NCBI GenBank assembly: GCA_902619485.1
Contig: CACNEF010000002.1
Span: 47,284-111,283 of the forward strand
Length of the DNA stretch: 64,000 nucleotides
From: an uncultured SAR116 cluster alpha proteobacterium
GTDB lineage: Bacteria > Pseudomonadota > Alphaproteobacteria > Puniceispirillales > Marisalimonadaceae
Direction of reading: 5' to 3'
Part shown: positions 37,858 through 46,219 of the stretch, one piece after another
Layout: each line of letters opens with the position of its first letter
How positions within the stretch are numbered: position 1 is the stretch's first letter
Translations under genes and position numbers: made by a program
The notes under the pieces: model-generated
What the model was told of the DNA's origin: nothing
The model's database searches: none
The model's input: the letters and a program-made list of their open reading frames with translations, nothing else

Positions 37858-38657
37858 TTATTTTGCTCTTGTTGACTTTGAGCAATTTCTATTTGTTTTC
37901 GAAGGCTTTTTAACATATCGATGGATTTAGAGCTATACAAGCTCTCAAGTTTTGGTGTTTTGGATTTTGGTACTTTAACAAAAAATTGTTTTGAAGCTGG
38001 CCTACCAGAAAGAACTACAACTTCATCAGCAAGGAAAATTGACTCCCTTAAATCATGTGTAATAAGTATTCCAGTAAATGGTTCTTCTTTTCTTAGATTG
38101 TGCATTACTTGCCATAAATCTTCACGTGTAAACGCATCTAATGCTCCAAACGGTTCGTCTAAAATAAGTACTTCTGGTTTATGTACTAATGCTCTACATA
38201 ATGATGCTCTTTGTCGCATTCCCCCCGATAGTTCAGAAGGTTTTTTTTGTTCAAATCCCTCTAATCCTACTAAGGACAAAAGTTGTTTTGCTCTTTGCTC
38301 TTTTTCTAGTGAATTTAGTTTATTTGGAACAATTTCTAGTGGCAACATAACATTTTTAATAATACTTCTCCACTCTAACAAAACAGGATTTTGAAAAGCC
38401 ATTCCGACAGTAGGTCTAGGTGTGGTAATTTTTTCACCACTAAGGTAAACTTCACCCTCGTCTGGTTGCAGAAGACCTGAAATTAGTTTAGTTAGTGTAG
38501 ATTTTCCACAACCAGAGGGACCTACAACAGCTGTAAATCCATTTTCTGGGACACTCATACTTAAGTTTTTTATAACTGGCAGTAAACCAGTTTCAGTTTT
38601 GTAGGTATGTGTTACGTCTTTAATTATTATGGTGTCTTTTTTTTTATACGATGACAT
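37854..38657 (-). CDS. ABC transporter ATP-binding protein (SsuB/TauB type)
   Basis: 267 aa. Walker A GPSGCGKST, signature LSGGMRQR, Walker B LILDEPFGALD, and ITHDLRE switch His are all present. It energises the permease encoded immediately downstream. The gene is separated from the binding-protein gene by a 58-nt spacer holding a long hairpin. Confidence 0.9.
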   Translation of the reverse strand: MSSYKKKDTIIIKDVTHTYKTETGLLPVIKNLSMSVPENGFTAVVGPSGCGKSTLTKLISGLLQPDEGEVYLSGEKITTPRPTVGMAFQNPVLLEWRSIIKNVMLPLEIVPNKLNSLEKEQRAKQLLSLVGLEGFEQKKPSELSGGMRQRASLCRALVHKPEVLILDEPFGALDAFTREDLWQVMHNLRKEEPFTGILITHDLRESIFLADEVVVLSGRPASKQFFVKVPKSKTPKLESLYSSKSIDMLKSLRKQIEIAQSQQEQNK

Positions 38658-38669
38658 AACTATACCTTA

Positions 38670-38700
38670 AAAATAGGATGAAATAATTTCACCCTATTTT
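38670..38700 (-). promoter_or_regulatory. hairpin between ABC binding-protein and ATPase genes
   Basis: AAAATAGGATGAAAT pairs with ATTTCACCCTATTTT over 15 bp with one mismatch and a one-base loop or a short terminal loop. It sits between the stop of the binding protein (38716) and the start of the ATPase (38657). No T-run follows, so a transcript-stabilising or partial attenuating role is more likely than full termination. Confidence 0.5.
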
Positions 38701-38715
38701 ATATTTGTTTTAAAG

Positions 38716-39717
38716 TTACTTCAACTTAAACCCACCTTTTGGTAAATACGCATCTGTAAAATATAACTTTGAATCAGGTTTAGTTTTATATTTATAAGTC
38801 TCACTTAATTGAGCAATAGCTGCTTCAAAACGTGCCTTATCAATATTACCCATTCCATTCTTTAAAACATAATCTGTCATAACATTACCAGATAAGGCCA
38901 AATTAAACCTTCTTTTTTCTAAGTTTTTGTCAGCAGCCGGATTTCTTTTAACAAGTGCTTCAATGGCTGAACTTGGATTTGAAACAGCATCTTTCCAACC
39001 CTTACCAACTGCACCAAGAAAGGATTTAACAACCTTAGCATTTGAAGACGCAAAGTCGGTATTAACAATGATTGCATTTCCATATAGCTTAAGCCCATGA
39101 TCGGCCATTAAGATTGTAGTAATATCATCTTCTGGAACTCCAAGACGAACTAAGTTCAGAAAAGATGAAAATGAGTAACCTGTTACGGAAGAAACTTTGC
39201 CCTCAGCTAACATGGGTTCGCGAGTAGGAAAACCAACTGGCTCAACTTTTATTTTGTTCATGTCTAAGCCATTTGCTTTTGCAAAAGAGGGAAATTGAGC
39301 CCAGGCACCATCAGGTGGAGGAGCGCCCAAAACTGAACCAGGCAAGTCAGCCGGTGATTTGATACCGAGAGATTTTCTGCCTATAACTGCAAATGGAGGC
39401 TTATCATAAATCATCATTATTGCAGTAACTGGCGCACCAGGGTTTTGATCTAAAAATTTGATTAAAGAGTTGATGTCAGCAAAGCCAAGAGGAAATGATC
39501 CTGTTGCAACCTTTGGAATTGCGTCTAATGATCCTTTGCCGGGTGAAATTTCAACATCTAGACCTGCATCTCTAAAATAACCTTTATCAATTGCATTAAA
39601 AAAAGGTGCTGATGGACCTTCAAATTTCCAATCCAACGTAAATGGTATTTTAGTGTCTGCATAACTTGTAATTGAAAGCACAAAAGAAATTATTATTAAA
39701 ACTAAATTTTTAAACAA
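38716..39717 (-). CDS. ABC substrate-binding protein (NMT1/SsuA-like)
   Basis: 333 aa with a signal peptide (about residues 4-20, ending SYA). FTLDWKFEGPSAPFFNAIDK and GLDVEISPGKGSLDAIPKVA are typical of NMT1/ThiY-like periplasmic proteins. The start is TTG, well supported by AGGAGG 5 nt upstream. It heads the operon of ABC uptake genes on the minus strand. Ligand may be a sulfonate, pyrimidine or similar; not determinable. Confidence 0.87.
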   Translation of the reverse strand: MFKNLVLIIISFVLSITSYADTKIPFTLDWKFEGPSAPFFNAIDKGYFRDAGLDVEISPGKGSLDAIPKVATGSFPLGFADINSLIKFLDQNPGAPVTAIMMIYDKPPFAVIGRKSLGIKSPADLPGSVLGAPPPDGAWAQFPSFAKANGLDMNKIKVEPVGFPTREPMLAEGKVSSVTGYSFSSFLNLVRLGVPEDDITTILMADHGLKLYGNAIIVNTDFASSNAKVVKSFLGAVGKGWKDAVSNPSSAIEALVKRNPAADKNLEKRRFNLALSGNVMTDYVLKNGMGNIDKARFEAAIAQLSETYKYKTKPDSKLYFTDAYLPKGGFKLK

Positions 39718-39928
39718 ATTAACCTCCTATCATAAAAATTAACGTTCAAGATATATTATTCTAATTGTAAATCATAAATTTGTTTTTATGGTATTTATTG
39801 TATAATTAAACTTTAATAGTTTATGATTAAATATTAATCAATTAAACTAGCAATTAGTAAGAACTTTAATTATTTATAGTCAAGAAATTTTTTTAAACTA
39901 AAAACAAGAGAAATTTGTTTAGGATTTT

Positions 39929-40942
39929 ATTATTATTAAAAACTTAGTAAATACAAAAATTATATTAAAGAAACGTCCATCTAAAACTATTACAGAGGAT
40001 TTATTTCAAAGTATAAATGATGAAATTGACGAAATTAGGGACAATCATTTTCTTGTAGAGGTGGAGTATGTTTCCGTAGATCCAGCAATGAGAGGCTGGA
40101 TTAGCGATGTTGGCAACTATTCTGAACCAGTTCATATAAATAGTACTATGAGAAGTTTTGGAGTTGGTAAAATTATATTCTCTAAAAGCAAAAATTTTAA
40201 AGTCAATCAATATGTAGTAGGGTGGCTAGGTTGGCAAAAATTTTCTGTAGTAGATGAAAACAAAATTCAATTAAAAATTGATCCAAAATCAGCCCCACTA
40301 TCTAAAAATTTAGGTATTTTAGGTTTAAATGGAATAACTGCTTATGCAGGATTAATTGATATATGCAAGCCAAAAAAAAATGATGTTGTTTTGGTTACAA
40401 CTGCTGCAGGCAGTGTAGGTTCAGCAGTTGGGCAATTAGCTAAAATTTATGGGTGTAGAACAATAGGCCTTACTAGTTCAGACAAAAAAGTAGCTATGTG
40501 TAAAAATAAATTTGGATATGATGAAGTTATCAATTATAAAGAAGAAAATGATTTGTCTAATAGCTTAAAGAAAATAGCTCCCAATGGAATTGACTGTTTT
40601 TTTGATAATGTTGGTGGCACTCAATTTGATGCAGTTATGGAAAATTTAAACATTAAAGCTAGGATTGTAATATGTGGAACAATAGGAATGCCCTCATTTC
40701 CAATACCACTTGGTCCAAGGGTTAACCGAACCTTACTTATTAAAAGGGCTAAAATTGAAGGCTTCTTAGTTCTAGATTATTTTAACAAATATAAAGAAAT
40801 TTATAATAAATTGCTAAAATGGTACATTCAAGGCAAGTTGGTTAGCGAAGAGGATATAAGTGATGGACTAGAAAGTGCCCCTGCTTCACTCGTTAAAATT
40901 TTAAATGGTTTAAATTTAGGTAAACAATTAGTCAAATTATAA
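39929..40942 (+). CDS. CurA-like NADP-dependent oxidoreductase (MDR) with probable ATT start
   Basis: MDR-family alkenal/curcumin reductase. The part from GTG at 40061 (YVSVDPAMRGWI, TTAAGSVGSAVGQLAKIYG for NADP binding, FFDNVGGTQFDAV) is 293 aa, about 45 short of the family. The open frame extends upstream through KKRPSKTITEDLF and DNHFLVEVEYVS, the family's normal N-terminus, to a TAG at 39920-39922. No ATG, GTG or TTG lies in that extension. ATT codons at 39929, 39932 and 39935 follow AGGA by 4-10 nt, giving about 337 aa, the expected length. It reduces activated C=C bonds with NADPH. A sequencing indel is the alternative explanation. Confidence 0.8.
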   Translation: MIIKNLVNTKIILKKRPSKTITEDLFQSINDEIDEIRDNHFLVEVEYVSVDPAMRGWISDVGNYSEPVHINSTMRSFGVGKIIFSKSKNFKVNQYVVGWLGWQKFSVVDENKIQLKIDPKSAPLSKNLGILGLNGITAYAGLIDICKPKKNDVVLVTTAAGSVGSAVGQLAKIYGCRTIGLTSSDKKVAMCKNKFGYDEVINYKEENDLSNSLKKIAPNGIDCFFDNVGGTQFDAVMENLNIKARIVICGTIGMPSFPIPLGPRVNRTLLIKRAKIEGFLVLDYFNKYKEIYNKLLKWYIQGKLVSEEDISDGLESAPASLVKILNGLNLGKQLVKL

Positions 40943-40947
40943 AAATT

Positions 40948-41799
40948 TTAATCTCTCTCCCTCCATGCTATGTAAGAAGAAGCACCAACAATTAAGAAAC
41001 CACCAATCCATAAAGTATAAGGTGTACTTTCTACAAAAATAGTATATCCGATTAAAACTGACCAAATTAATTTTAAATAATCAAGGGGAAGTAATATTGC
41101 CAACTCCCCTCGTTTAAATGCGCTATTTAAAAGTGTTTGAGCTATTGTTCCAGTAATAGCTATAAAAAAAATTATAGAAAATTGGTATAGATTTGGCATT
41201 GTTAAATATGGATATGCAGCCAAAAATGTTGCTGGTATCATTCCAACACCAGCATAAAGAGATATTGTCACTGGTGAGTCTGTTTCAGTTAACTTTTTTA
41301 TAAAAATAAGAGAAATTGACCAAATTAGTGACGAAATAAGAATAAAAATGCCCCCTACATTCACTGAGATATCGGGTCTTAGAATTATTATTGCACCAAA
41401 AAAACCTACAAAAAGAGCAATAAGCCTATGTTGTTTTAGTTTTTCTTTTAAAAACACAAATGCTAAAAGTGTAGTAAAAATGGGGACTGTTAAATTTAAA
41501 GCTGTTACTTCTGACAATGTTGTTAATGTTAAACCATAAAAAAAACAGAGCATAGCAATTGAATTTGTAATGATTCTATATAGCTGAAATTTTGGTTGTT
41601 TAGTTACAAAAGTAGATTTTCCTTCTTTAAATAGAATTGGAGATAGAACAACTATAACAAGTGCACATCTGAGAAATGTTATTTCAAAAATATGGATTTC
41701 TTCTGACAAAAATTTTGCTGCACTATGCATAACTATGAAGCTGAAACCAGATATAATCATAAAGATTATTGATACAGTTGTATCAGAAATATTTTTCAT
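40948..41799 (-). CDS. EamA/DMT family transporter
   Basis: 283 aa with about ten membrane helices in two EamA repeats; ITFLRCALVIVVLSPILF and the second-half counterpart SLIWSISLIFIKKLTETDSPV are typical. The family exports amino acids or metabolites. Its start overlaps the MerR-family gene by 4 nt, so it is expected to be coexpressed with, and probably regulated by, that sensor. It ends 5 nt before the convergent CurA-like gene. Confidence 0.85.
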   Translation of the reverse strand: MKNISDTTVSIIFMIISGFSFIVMHSAAKFLSEEIHIFEITFLRCALVIVVLSPILFKEGKSTFVTKQPKFQLYRIITNSIAMLCFFYGLTLTTLSEVTALNLTVPIFTTLLAFVFLKEKLKQHRLIALFVGFFGAIIILRPDISVNVGGIFILISSLIWSISLIFIKKLTETDSPVTISLYAGVGMIPATFLAAYPYLTMPNLYQFSIIFFIAITGTIAQTLLNSAFKRGELAILLPLDYLKLIWSVLIGYTIFVESTPYTLWIGGFLIVGASSYIAWRERD

Positions 41800-42185
41800 T
41801 TTTTTGACAAAGCATCAAGAATTGGACAATTAGGTCTGTCATCACCATGACAATTATTAGCAAGATAACTTAATTCATCTTTTAAATTTTGTAACTGCTT
41901 TAATTTTTCATCTATTTGAGAAATTTTTTCTAGGGTTAATTTTTTTACGTCTTTACTGGGCCTACTTTTATTTTCGTATAAAGATAATAATTCCCTACAT
42001 TCATCAATACTAAAATTAAATTTTCTAGCCTTTCCTACAAATTTCAATTTTAAAACATCTTCATCGTTATATTCACGATATCCAGAAAAGATGTTTTGAT
42101 GAGGTTTTACTAGACCAATGTTGTCATAATATCTAACAGCTTTTACTGTTAACTCTGATAATTTAGATGCTTTTCCGATATTCAT
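41796..42185 (-). CDS. MerR-family regulator, CueR-like copper sensor
   Basis: 129 aa. The N-terminal winged helix (KLSELTVKAVRYYDNIGLV, SGYREYNDED) and long dimer helix are MerR. The metal loop reads CHGDDRPNCP with C112 and C120, exactly the positions and spacing of the Cu(I)-binding cysteines of E. coli CueR, and S77 matches its monovalent-metal discriminator. A Cu(I)/Ag(I)/Au(I) sensor is the best call. It is overlapped by a DMT exporter gene rather than copA or cueO. An operator-like dyad lies 11 nt upstream. Confidence 0.85.
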   Translation of the reverse strand: MNIGKASKLSELTVKAVRYYDNIGLVKPHQNIFSGYREYNDEDVLKLKFVGKARKFNFSIDECRELLSLYENKSRPSKDVKKLTLEKISQIDEKLKQLQNLKDELSYLANNCHGDDRPNCPILDALSKK

Positions 42186-42195
42186 AGTTAATTAC

Positions 42196-42218
42196 AACTT
42201 TCCAGTAACTGTATAGTT
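42196..42218. promoter_or_regulatory. CueR-like operator dyad upstream of the merR-type gene
   Basis: AACTTTCCAG-TAA-CTGTATAGTT, an imperfect inverted repeat of 10 bp per half (8 of 10 match) with a 3-bp centre. It resembles MerR/CueR operators, which bear a CTGGAA-type half. It lies 11 nt before the regulator's start codon, consistent with autoregulation. The -35/-10 elements are not clear enough to place. Confidence 0.45.
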
Positions 42219-42274
42219 ATATATCTGAAATGATAAACTACAAAGTAATAAAATCTTTTAAAATTAAATAATAA

Positions 42275-42817
42275 TTAATTTTTAATTAAAATAGATTTTA
42301 TTGTATCAGAATAAAGACGATGTTCTATTTCTTGTAAACGATCTTTTAAGGTGTCTTCAGTATCATTATCATTAATTTTAATAATATTTTGTTTTATTAT
42401 AGAGCCACTATCCATACCTTCATCTACATAATGTATTGTTACACCTGTATATTGAGCACTATCATCTAATGCTTGTTTAATAGCATTCATACCCCTATAC
42501 TTTGGCAGAAGTGATGGATGAACATTTACGATAAATTTTGAAGGCAAAGATTTTACAAAATTTTTACTTAACAATCTCATATATCCTGCAAGCACTAATA
42601 ATTTAACATTATAGTCAATTATTAATTTTAATACTTCTTCTTCTAATTGTGAAACGTTTTTCCAAGAGTATAAAGGTATATTTGCATTTTTTGCAATTTT
42701 CAAACCTAAAGCTTTAGGATTATTAGAAGCAACAAAACTTACTTTTATACCTTTATCAATTATAGCTTTCAAATTCGAACCATTACCACTTAATAAGACA
42801 GCTATATTAATACACAT
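42275..42817 (-). CDS. purN: phosphoribosylglycinamide formyltransferase
   Basis: 180 aa. It transfers a formyl group from 10-formyl-THF to GAR in purine synthesis. VLLSGNGSNLKAIID binds the phosphate, LAGYMRLLS is conserved, and IVNVHPSLLPKYRG supplies the catalytic Asn and His, with the Asp in VDEGMDSGSII. Length slightly below the usual 190-215 but all motifs are present. purM is not in the neighbourhood. Confidence 0.92.
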   Translation of the reverse strand: MCINIAVLLSGNGSNLKAIIDKGIKVSFVASNNPKALGLKIAKNANIPLYSWKNVSQLEEEVLKLIIDYNVKLLVLAGYMRLLSKNFVKSLPSKFIVNVHPSLLPKYRGMNAIKQALDDSAQYTGVTIHYVDEGMDSGSIIKQNIIKINDNDTEDTLKDRLQEIEHRLYSDTIKSILIKN

Positions 42818-42886
42818 ATAAACTCACAAATTTTTTAATTTATTAAAACTTACTTTCTAAACAGAAAAATATATATAAAAAAATTT

Positions 42887-43636
42887 CTATAAATTTTTAA
42901 TTAATAGCGAAAATCCAATAATAATTAAGATTGATAAAATAGTCTTTCTAAATATTTCGTTGGATAACCTCATTCTAATTTTAGTTCCTAAATACTGCCC
43001 TAACAATGCTGGAGCGGTTAAAACCAAACTTATTAACAAATCATAAAAATTTCCTAAACCGTGATAAATAAGTGATGAATATAATAGTATTGAAGCTAAA
43101 AAATACATTGTAGCTGTTGTTCTTATAAAACTTTCTTTTTCTAAATTTAATGAAACTAAGAAGGTAATTATGGGGGGTGCATAAAATGTAGATAATCCAC
43201 CAAGTATTCCTGCGAAAAAACCAATAATTACGGATAATATTTTTTCATTTTTTTGTTTTATATTTTTTAAATTTAAGCCAAAAAAATTAAATAATGTAAA
43301 AAAAATAATAGTTAAAGCAATGACAATTGAAATTGTCTGAAAGTTAAGTTTTAATATCAACTTTCCACCAATCAATATTCCTATAAAAAGCATTAAAAAC
43401 ATTGGAAGAAATCTATAATTGCTTATTCCTTGTTTTATATTCATTTGAATTAGGTTAGTTACAATTACAGGAAAACACAAAAGCATCATTGCTTTAGTAG
43501 GAGGTAAGATAAACGCTATTATTGGAACAGAAAAAATAGACATGCCAATGCCTACAGACCCTTTTACTATACCTCCCATAAAAATAGACAAAAAAATTAG
43601 AGTTACAGTAAAAGTTTCAAAATAGTCTAAATCCAT
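42887..43636 (-). CDS. TauE/SafE family membrane exporter (second copy)
   Basis: 249 aa, seven to eight membrane helices. It shares with the protein at 20623-21366 the segments GIVKGSVGIGM / GLIKGTIGFGM, KQGISNYRFLPMF and GILGGLSTFYAPP / GILGGLSTVYGPP, so the two are clear paralogues. Anion or sulfonate export is the family theme. Substrate unknown. Separated from the DUF3147-like gene by 75 nt. Confidence 0.82.
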   Translation of the reverse strand: MDLDYFETFTVTLIFLSIFMGGIVKGSVGIGMSIFSVPIIAFILPPTKAMMLLCFPVIVTNLIQMNIKQGISNYRFLPMFLMLFIGILIGGKLILKLNFQTISIVIALTIIFFTLFNFFGLNLKNIKQKNEKILSVIIGFFAGILGGLSTFYAPPIITFLVSLNLEKESFIRTTATMYFLASILLYSSLIYHGLGNFYDLLISLVLTAPALLGQYLGTKIRMRLSNEIFRKTILSILIIIGFSLLIKNL

Positions 43637-43711
43637 TGATTAATTCATACCTTAAAAATGGATGTATTAAAGTTTCTTTACTTTAATGCTCCCAGATAAT
43701 CTCTAATAATT

Positions 43712-44059
43712 TTAAATAATCTTATACCCATATTTTTTTGTTAAAAAATGGACTAAAAATATAAAAAAAGTAGTTATTAGCACACTAATTATAATTGACC
43801 AGTAAAAACCAAATTTATTAATAAGATAAGGAAATACAAGAAACATTGGCAGTGTAGGAAGCACATATAAAAAAGTATATGATACATGATTAGAGATTTT
43901 TTCTACCGAATTGTTTTCATAATGTAACCAAAATAAAATTAAAAACGTTGTTATAGGTAAAGCAGCTATTAATCCACCAATTCTGTCATTAAATTTAGCT
44001 ATCTCAGTAACGATAACAATTATTAATGCTGTAATTATAATTTTAAAAAAAATAAACAA
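43712..44059 (-). CDS. DUF3147-like four-helix membrane protein
   Basis: 115 aa with four membrane helices. RIGGLIAALPITTFLILFWL and LPTLPMFLVFPYL resemble the DUF3147 family of unknown function. No signal peptide apart from the first helix. Placed between the TauE copy and the PpnP-like gene; no obvious functional link. Confidence 0.6.
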   Translation of the reverse strand: MFIFFKIIITALIIVIVTEIAKFNDRIGGLIAALPITTFLILFWLHYENNSVEKISNHVSYTFLYVLPTLPMFLVFPYLINKFGFYWSIIISVLITTFFIFLVHFLTKKYGYKII

Positions 44060-44104
44060 ATCAAATTCTCTGTTTTTTAGAATAAATAACTAAATCAATA
44101 AATA

Positions 44105-44341
44105 TTAGTTATCAAAATATGAGCAAGTATAGTTTACTAGTTCTAATACCTCTACTTTAAAAGACGATTTTTTAGGAACATTAAAATTCATCCCCTTTTT
44201 TATCAATTTCCAATCATCATGATTTTGAAGCTTTAAAGATAATTTTCCAGAGATAATTTCCATTAATTCTCTTGCATCTGTATTAAATTCATATTTCCCA
44301 GGCAACATAACACCCAATGTTTTTCTAGAACCATCTTTCAA
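44105..44341 (-). CDS. PpnP-like (DUF1255) cupin, N-terminally short
   Basis: 78 aa. KTLGVMLPGKYEFNTDARE, MEIISGKLSL, GMNFNVPKKSSFKVEV and YTCSYFDN are the blocks of pyrimidine/purine nucleoside phosphorylase PpnP (about 94 aa), a small cupin that cleaves nucleosides. The first residues of the family (EYF-x-GKV-type strand) are missing. In frame, a TAA lies only eight codons upstream of the TTG at 44341 with no ATG, and no ribosome site is visible. It may be a 5'-truncated remnant or use an unusual start. Confidence 0.65.
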   Translation of the reverse strand: MKDGSRKTLGVMLPGKYEFNTDARELMEIISGKLSLKLQNHDDWKLIKKGMNFNVPKKSSFKVEVLELVNYTCSYFDN

Positions 44342-44400
44342 AAATATATTTCTAAGGTCTTACGCAACTATGTTTATATCTTGTGATTAGCAATTTAAAT

Positions 44401-44763
44401 TTAATAACAAAGAACAGTATCGCTTTCAGTTGATAATGTTAAAAGTTTGTCTGGCATTGCAAACTCTGCATTATAACCATCTAATAAACTTTCATCATAA
44501 CCTCTAGCTTTAGCAGACATACCAGATACATATAATTGGATCTTATTTTCTTTTAATTCATCTAAATGATGTTTTAAGTCACCTGTTCCCTGACCTACAA
44601 CTTCACCTACACTTTTAATATTTAGTAAATGTGTTCCATCTGCAGCCAAGAAAATGTTAACTTCGTCACCATTTTTAAACGCTGTAATTGCAATTAACAT
44701 TCCAAGTGTTGCCTTGTTTTTTGATTCTGGGCCACTATGGATATGTATTAAAACTTTTGACAT
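44401..44763 (-). CDS. DsrE-family protein
   Basis: 120 aa DsrE/DsrF-like Rossmann-type protein (LIHIHSGPESKNKATLGMLI, GDEVNIFLAADG, ELKENKIQLYVSGMSAKARG). The conserved Cys of sulfur-relay DsrE is not obvious; the only Cys is next to the C-terminus. AGGAGG lies 9 nt before the ATG, so strong translation is expected. Possible sulfur or small-molecule binding; role unknown. Confidence 0.75.
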   Translation of the reverse strand: MSKVLIHIHSGPESKNKATLGMLIAITAFKNGDEVNIFLAADGTHLLNIKSVGEVVGQGTGDLKHHLDELKENKIQLYVSGMSAKARGYDESLLDGYNAEFAMPDKLLTLSTESDTVLCY

Positions 44764-44883
44764 TTATAAATCCTCCTAGAAAAGTCTACATGCTATAACA
44801 TATGAATTTAGATGTTAAATAAAATAAACATTTAAGCCTTAATTATTAGCTTTATAATCTAGCTATCCATTAACTATTCCAGT

Positions 44884-45138
44884 TTAAATACTTATCTTCC
44901 ATGAAAATCTATCCTCATAGTCTTTAAAATAACTTTTAAAAAGTTAATGTATTTTTCAAGATCAGCCCTCTTTTAAAAAAGTAAAGATACCGAGCCCCTT
45001 ATCATGAGATATGTGATCTGCATCAGCAGAAACTAAACATTTAAGATTTCTAGGATCAAAATTTGATGCGACATATTGATGACCAACATGCATTAATTTA
45101 TAATTAGAATTTCTAACATCTAAAAATACACAAAACAT
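44884..45138 (-). pseudogene. broken paralogue of the 50179-50487 gene
   Basis: ATG at 45138 has a strong AGGGAGAG ribosome site. The frame MFCVFLDVRNSNYK...SHDKGLGIFTF runs 58 codons to a TGA at 44964-44962. It aligns with the protein at 50179-50487 (FCVFLHIRYMNPK...SPDKGLGVHCF). The remaining homology is recovered by skipping one A in an A-run to read KRADLEKYINFLK, then shifting back to read YFKDYEDRFSWKISI to a TAA at 44886-44884. Two compensating homopolymer indels, so a decayed gene or a 58-residue truncated protein. Flanks 44764-44883 and 45139-45277 hold nothing else I recognise. Confidence 0.65.
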
Positions 45139-45277
45139 TTAAACTCTCCCTCTAAAACTTAGTCATAGAGGTCGATGATAATCAATAATGAAAATTATTT
45201 AGAAATGATAATAATTTACATAATTAACTTTCTTGTATTTTAAACTTTAATAAATCGACGTGGTTTAAAAATTTAAA

Positions 45278-45706
45278 TTAATATTTTTTTTCACTAAAAT
45301 TTATTAATTTATCAAGTGTATTTTTTAATCTTATTTCCAGCTCGTTTGATGAAACAACTTCACATTTCCAAGAAAACTTTCTACTCCAGTCCCCATTAAA
45401 ATAATTTAATGATACATAGTCTAAATTTCTCCTGAATATCCATCCTATAGGTTTAGTTATTTTTTCTTTAGGAAATTTCACAAGAGGCTGTTGAATAAAT
45501 ATTGTATTTTCAGATAGTTTATACGAATGATTAATAGAAATTATATTTAAATTATCAAAATTGATGCTGAGTACTTCAACTTTATTCTTACTTATAAAAT
45601 TATATCCCCTTTTATCTTTATCACAAATTAATGTCTTACCTTTAATAGTTGCAATTGCGTTATTAGAGATTATTACAAATAATATAAATGAAAATATTCT
45701 AATCAT
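45278..45706 (-). CDS. secreted hypothetical protein
   Basis: 142 aa from ATG at 45706, preferred over a longer frame beginning at 45790 because MIRIFSFILFVIISNNAIA is a signal peptide, AGG lies just upstream, and the ATG overlaps the previous gene's TAA (TAATG). The mature domain has KGKTLICDKDKRGY, IGWIFRRNLDYVSL and WSRKFSWKCEVV: a small beta-rich domain with two Cys. Similar short secreted proteins occur in marine Alphaproteobacteria; role unknown. Confidence 0.65.
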   Translation of the reverse strand: MIRIFSFILFVIISNNAIATIKGKTLICDKDKRGYNFISKNKVEVLSINFDNLNIISINHSYKLSENTIFIQQPLVKFPKEKITKPIGWIFRRNLDYVSLNYFNGDWSRKFSWKCEVVSSNELEIRLKNTLDKLINFSEKKY

Positions 45707-46107
45707 TACCTGCCAAAACGTCTGATTTTTGAAATAGTCGAAAAATGAAGAACTATTGCTACACAGAAAAAAAATAATATAATCAACCATTGTTTAAAAG
45801 AAACTTCTGCACTTGTTTTTGTGAACACAATTAATCCCATAAATGAGAGCATAAATAGAAATGTTTTTAAAAAGTGGACTGGATACACCTCTTTACTTCC
45901 ATGTAATAAATGCATTAACCCATAAAATGCAAAAGTAGCAAATATTGCAAGCCTTATTGCAATCAGGTTTTCATAAGGTATTTCATTACTTTCAGCCAAT
46001 GTAAATGGAAAAAGAATATATACATCAAAATAGAATGACACAACTGTCAATAGTGCCCAGACTGAAAGACAAAAAATAAAGATATCTCTAAGTATCCTAA
46101 TATACAT
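45706..46107 (-). CDS. four-helix membrane protein
   Basis: 133 aa with four hydrophobic segments (about 8-32, 48-68, 82-98 and 106-124) and a basic C-terminus. No family recognised. Its stop codon overlaps the start of the secreted protein gene (TAATG), so the two are translated as a pair. Confidence 0.6.
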   Translation of the reverse strand: MYIRILRDIFIFCLSVWALLTVVSFYFDVYILFPFTLAESNEIPYENLIAIRLAIFATFAFYGLMHLLHGSKEVYPVHFLKTFLFMLSFMGLIVFTKTSAEVSFKQWLIILFFFCVAIVLHFSTISKIRRFGR

Positions 46108-46219
46108 ATTACTGTTCTTAATTAAATCGCTTCAAACTAAATTTACAATGAACAAGATAAAATTACATCAAATATTATGACAATTAAATTATTTACTTCC
46201 AACTAATCTAAATTAATAC

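Noticed and set aside
39718..39928. A riboswitch upstream of the ABC binding-protein gene
   Set aside because: The 211-bp divergent region is AT-rich without recognisable TPP or other aptamer motifs; only ordinary promoter space can be claimed.
45707..45790. N-terminal extension of the secreted protein at 45278
   Set aside because: The extra 28 residues run antiparallel-free but over the end of the upstream membrane-protein gene and would hide the signal peptide that begins at the ATG at 45706, which has its own AGG site.
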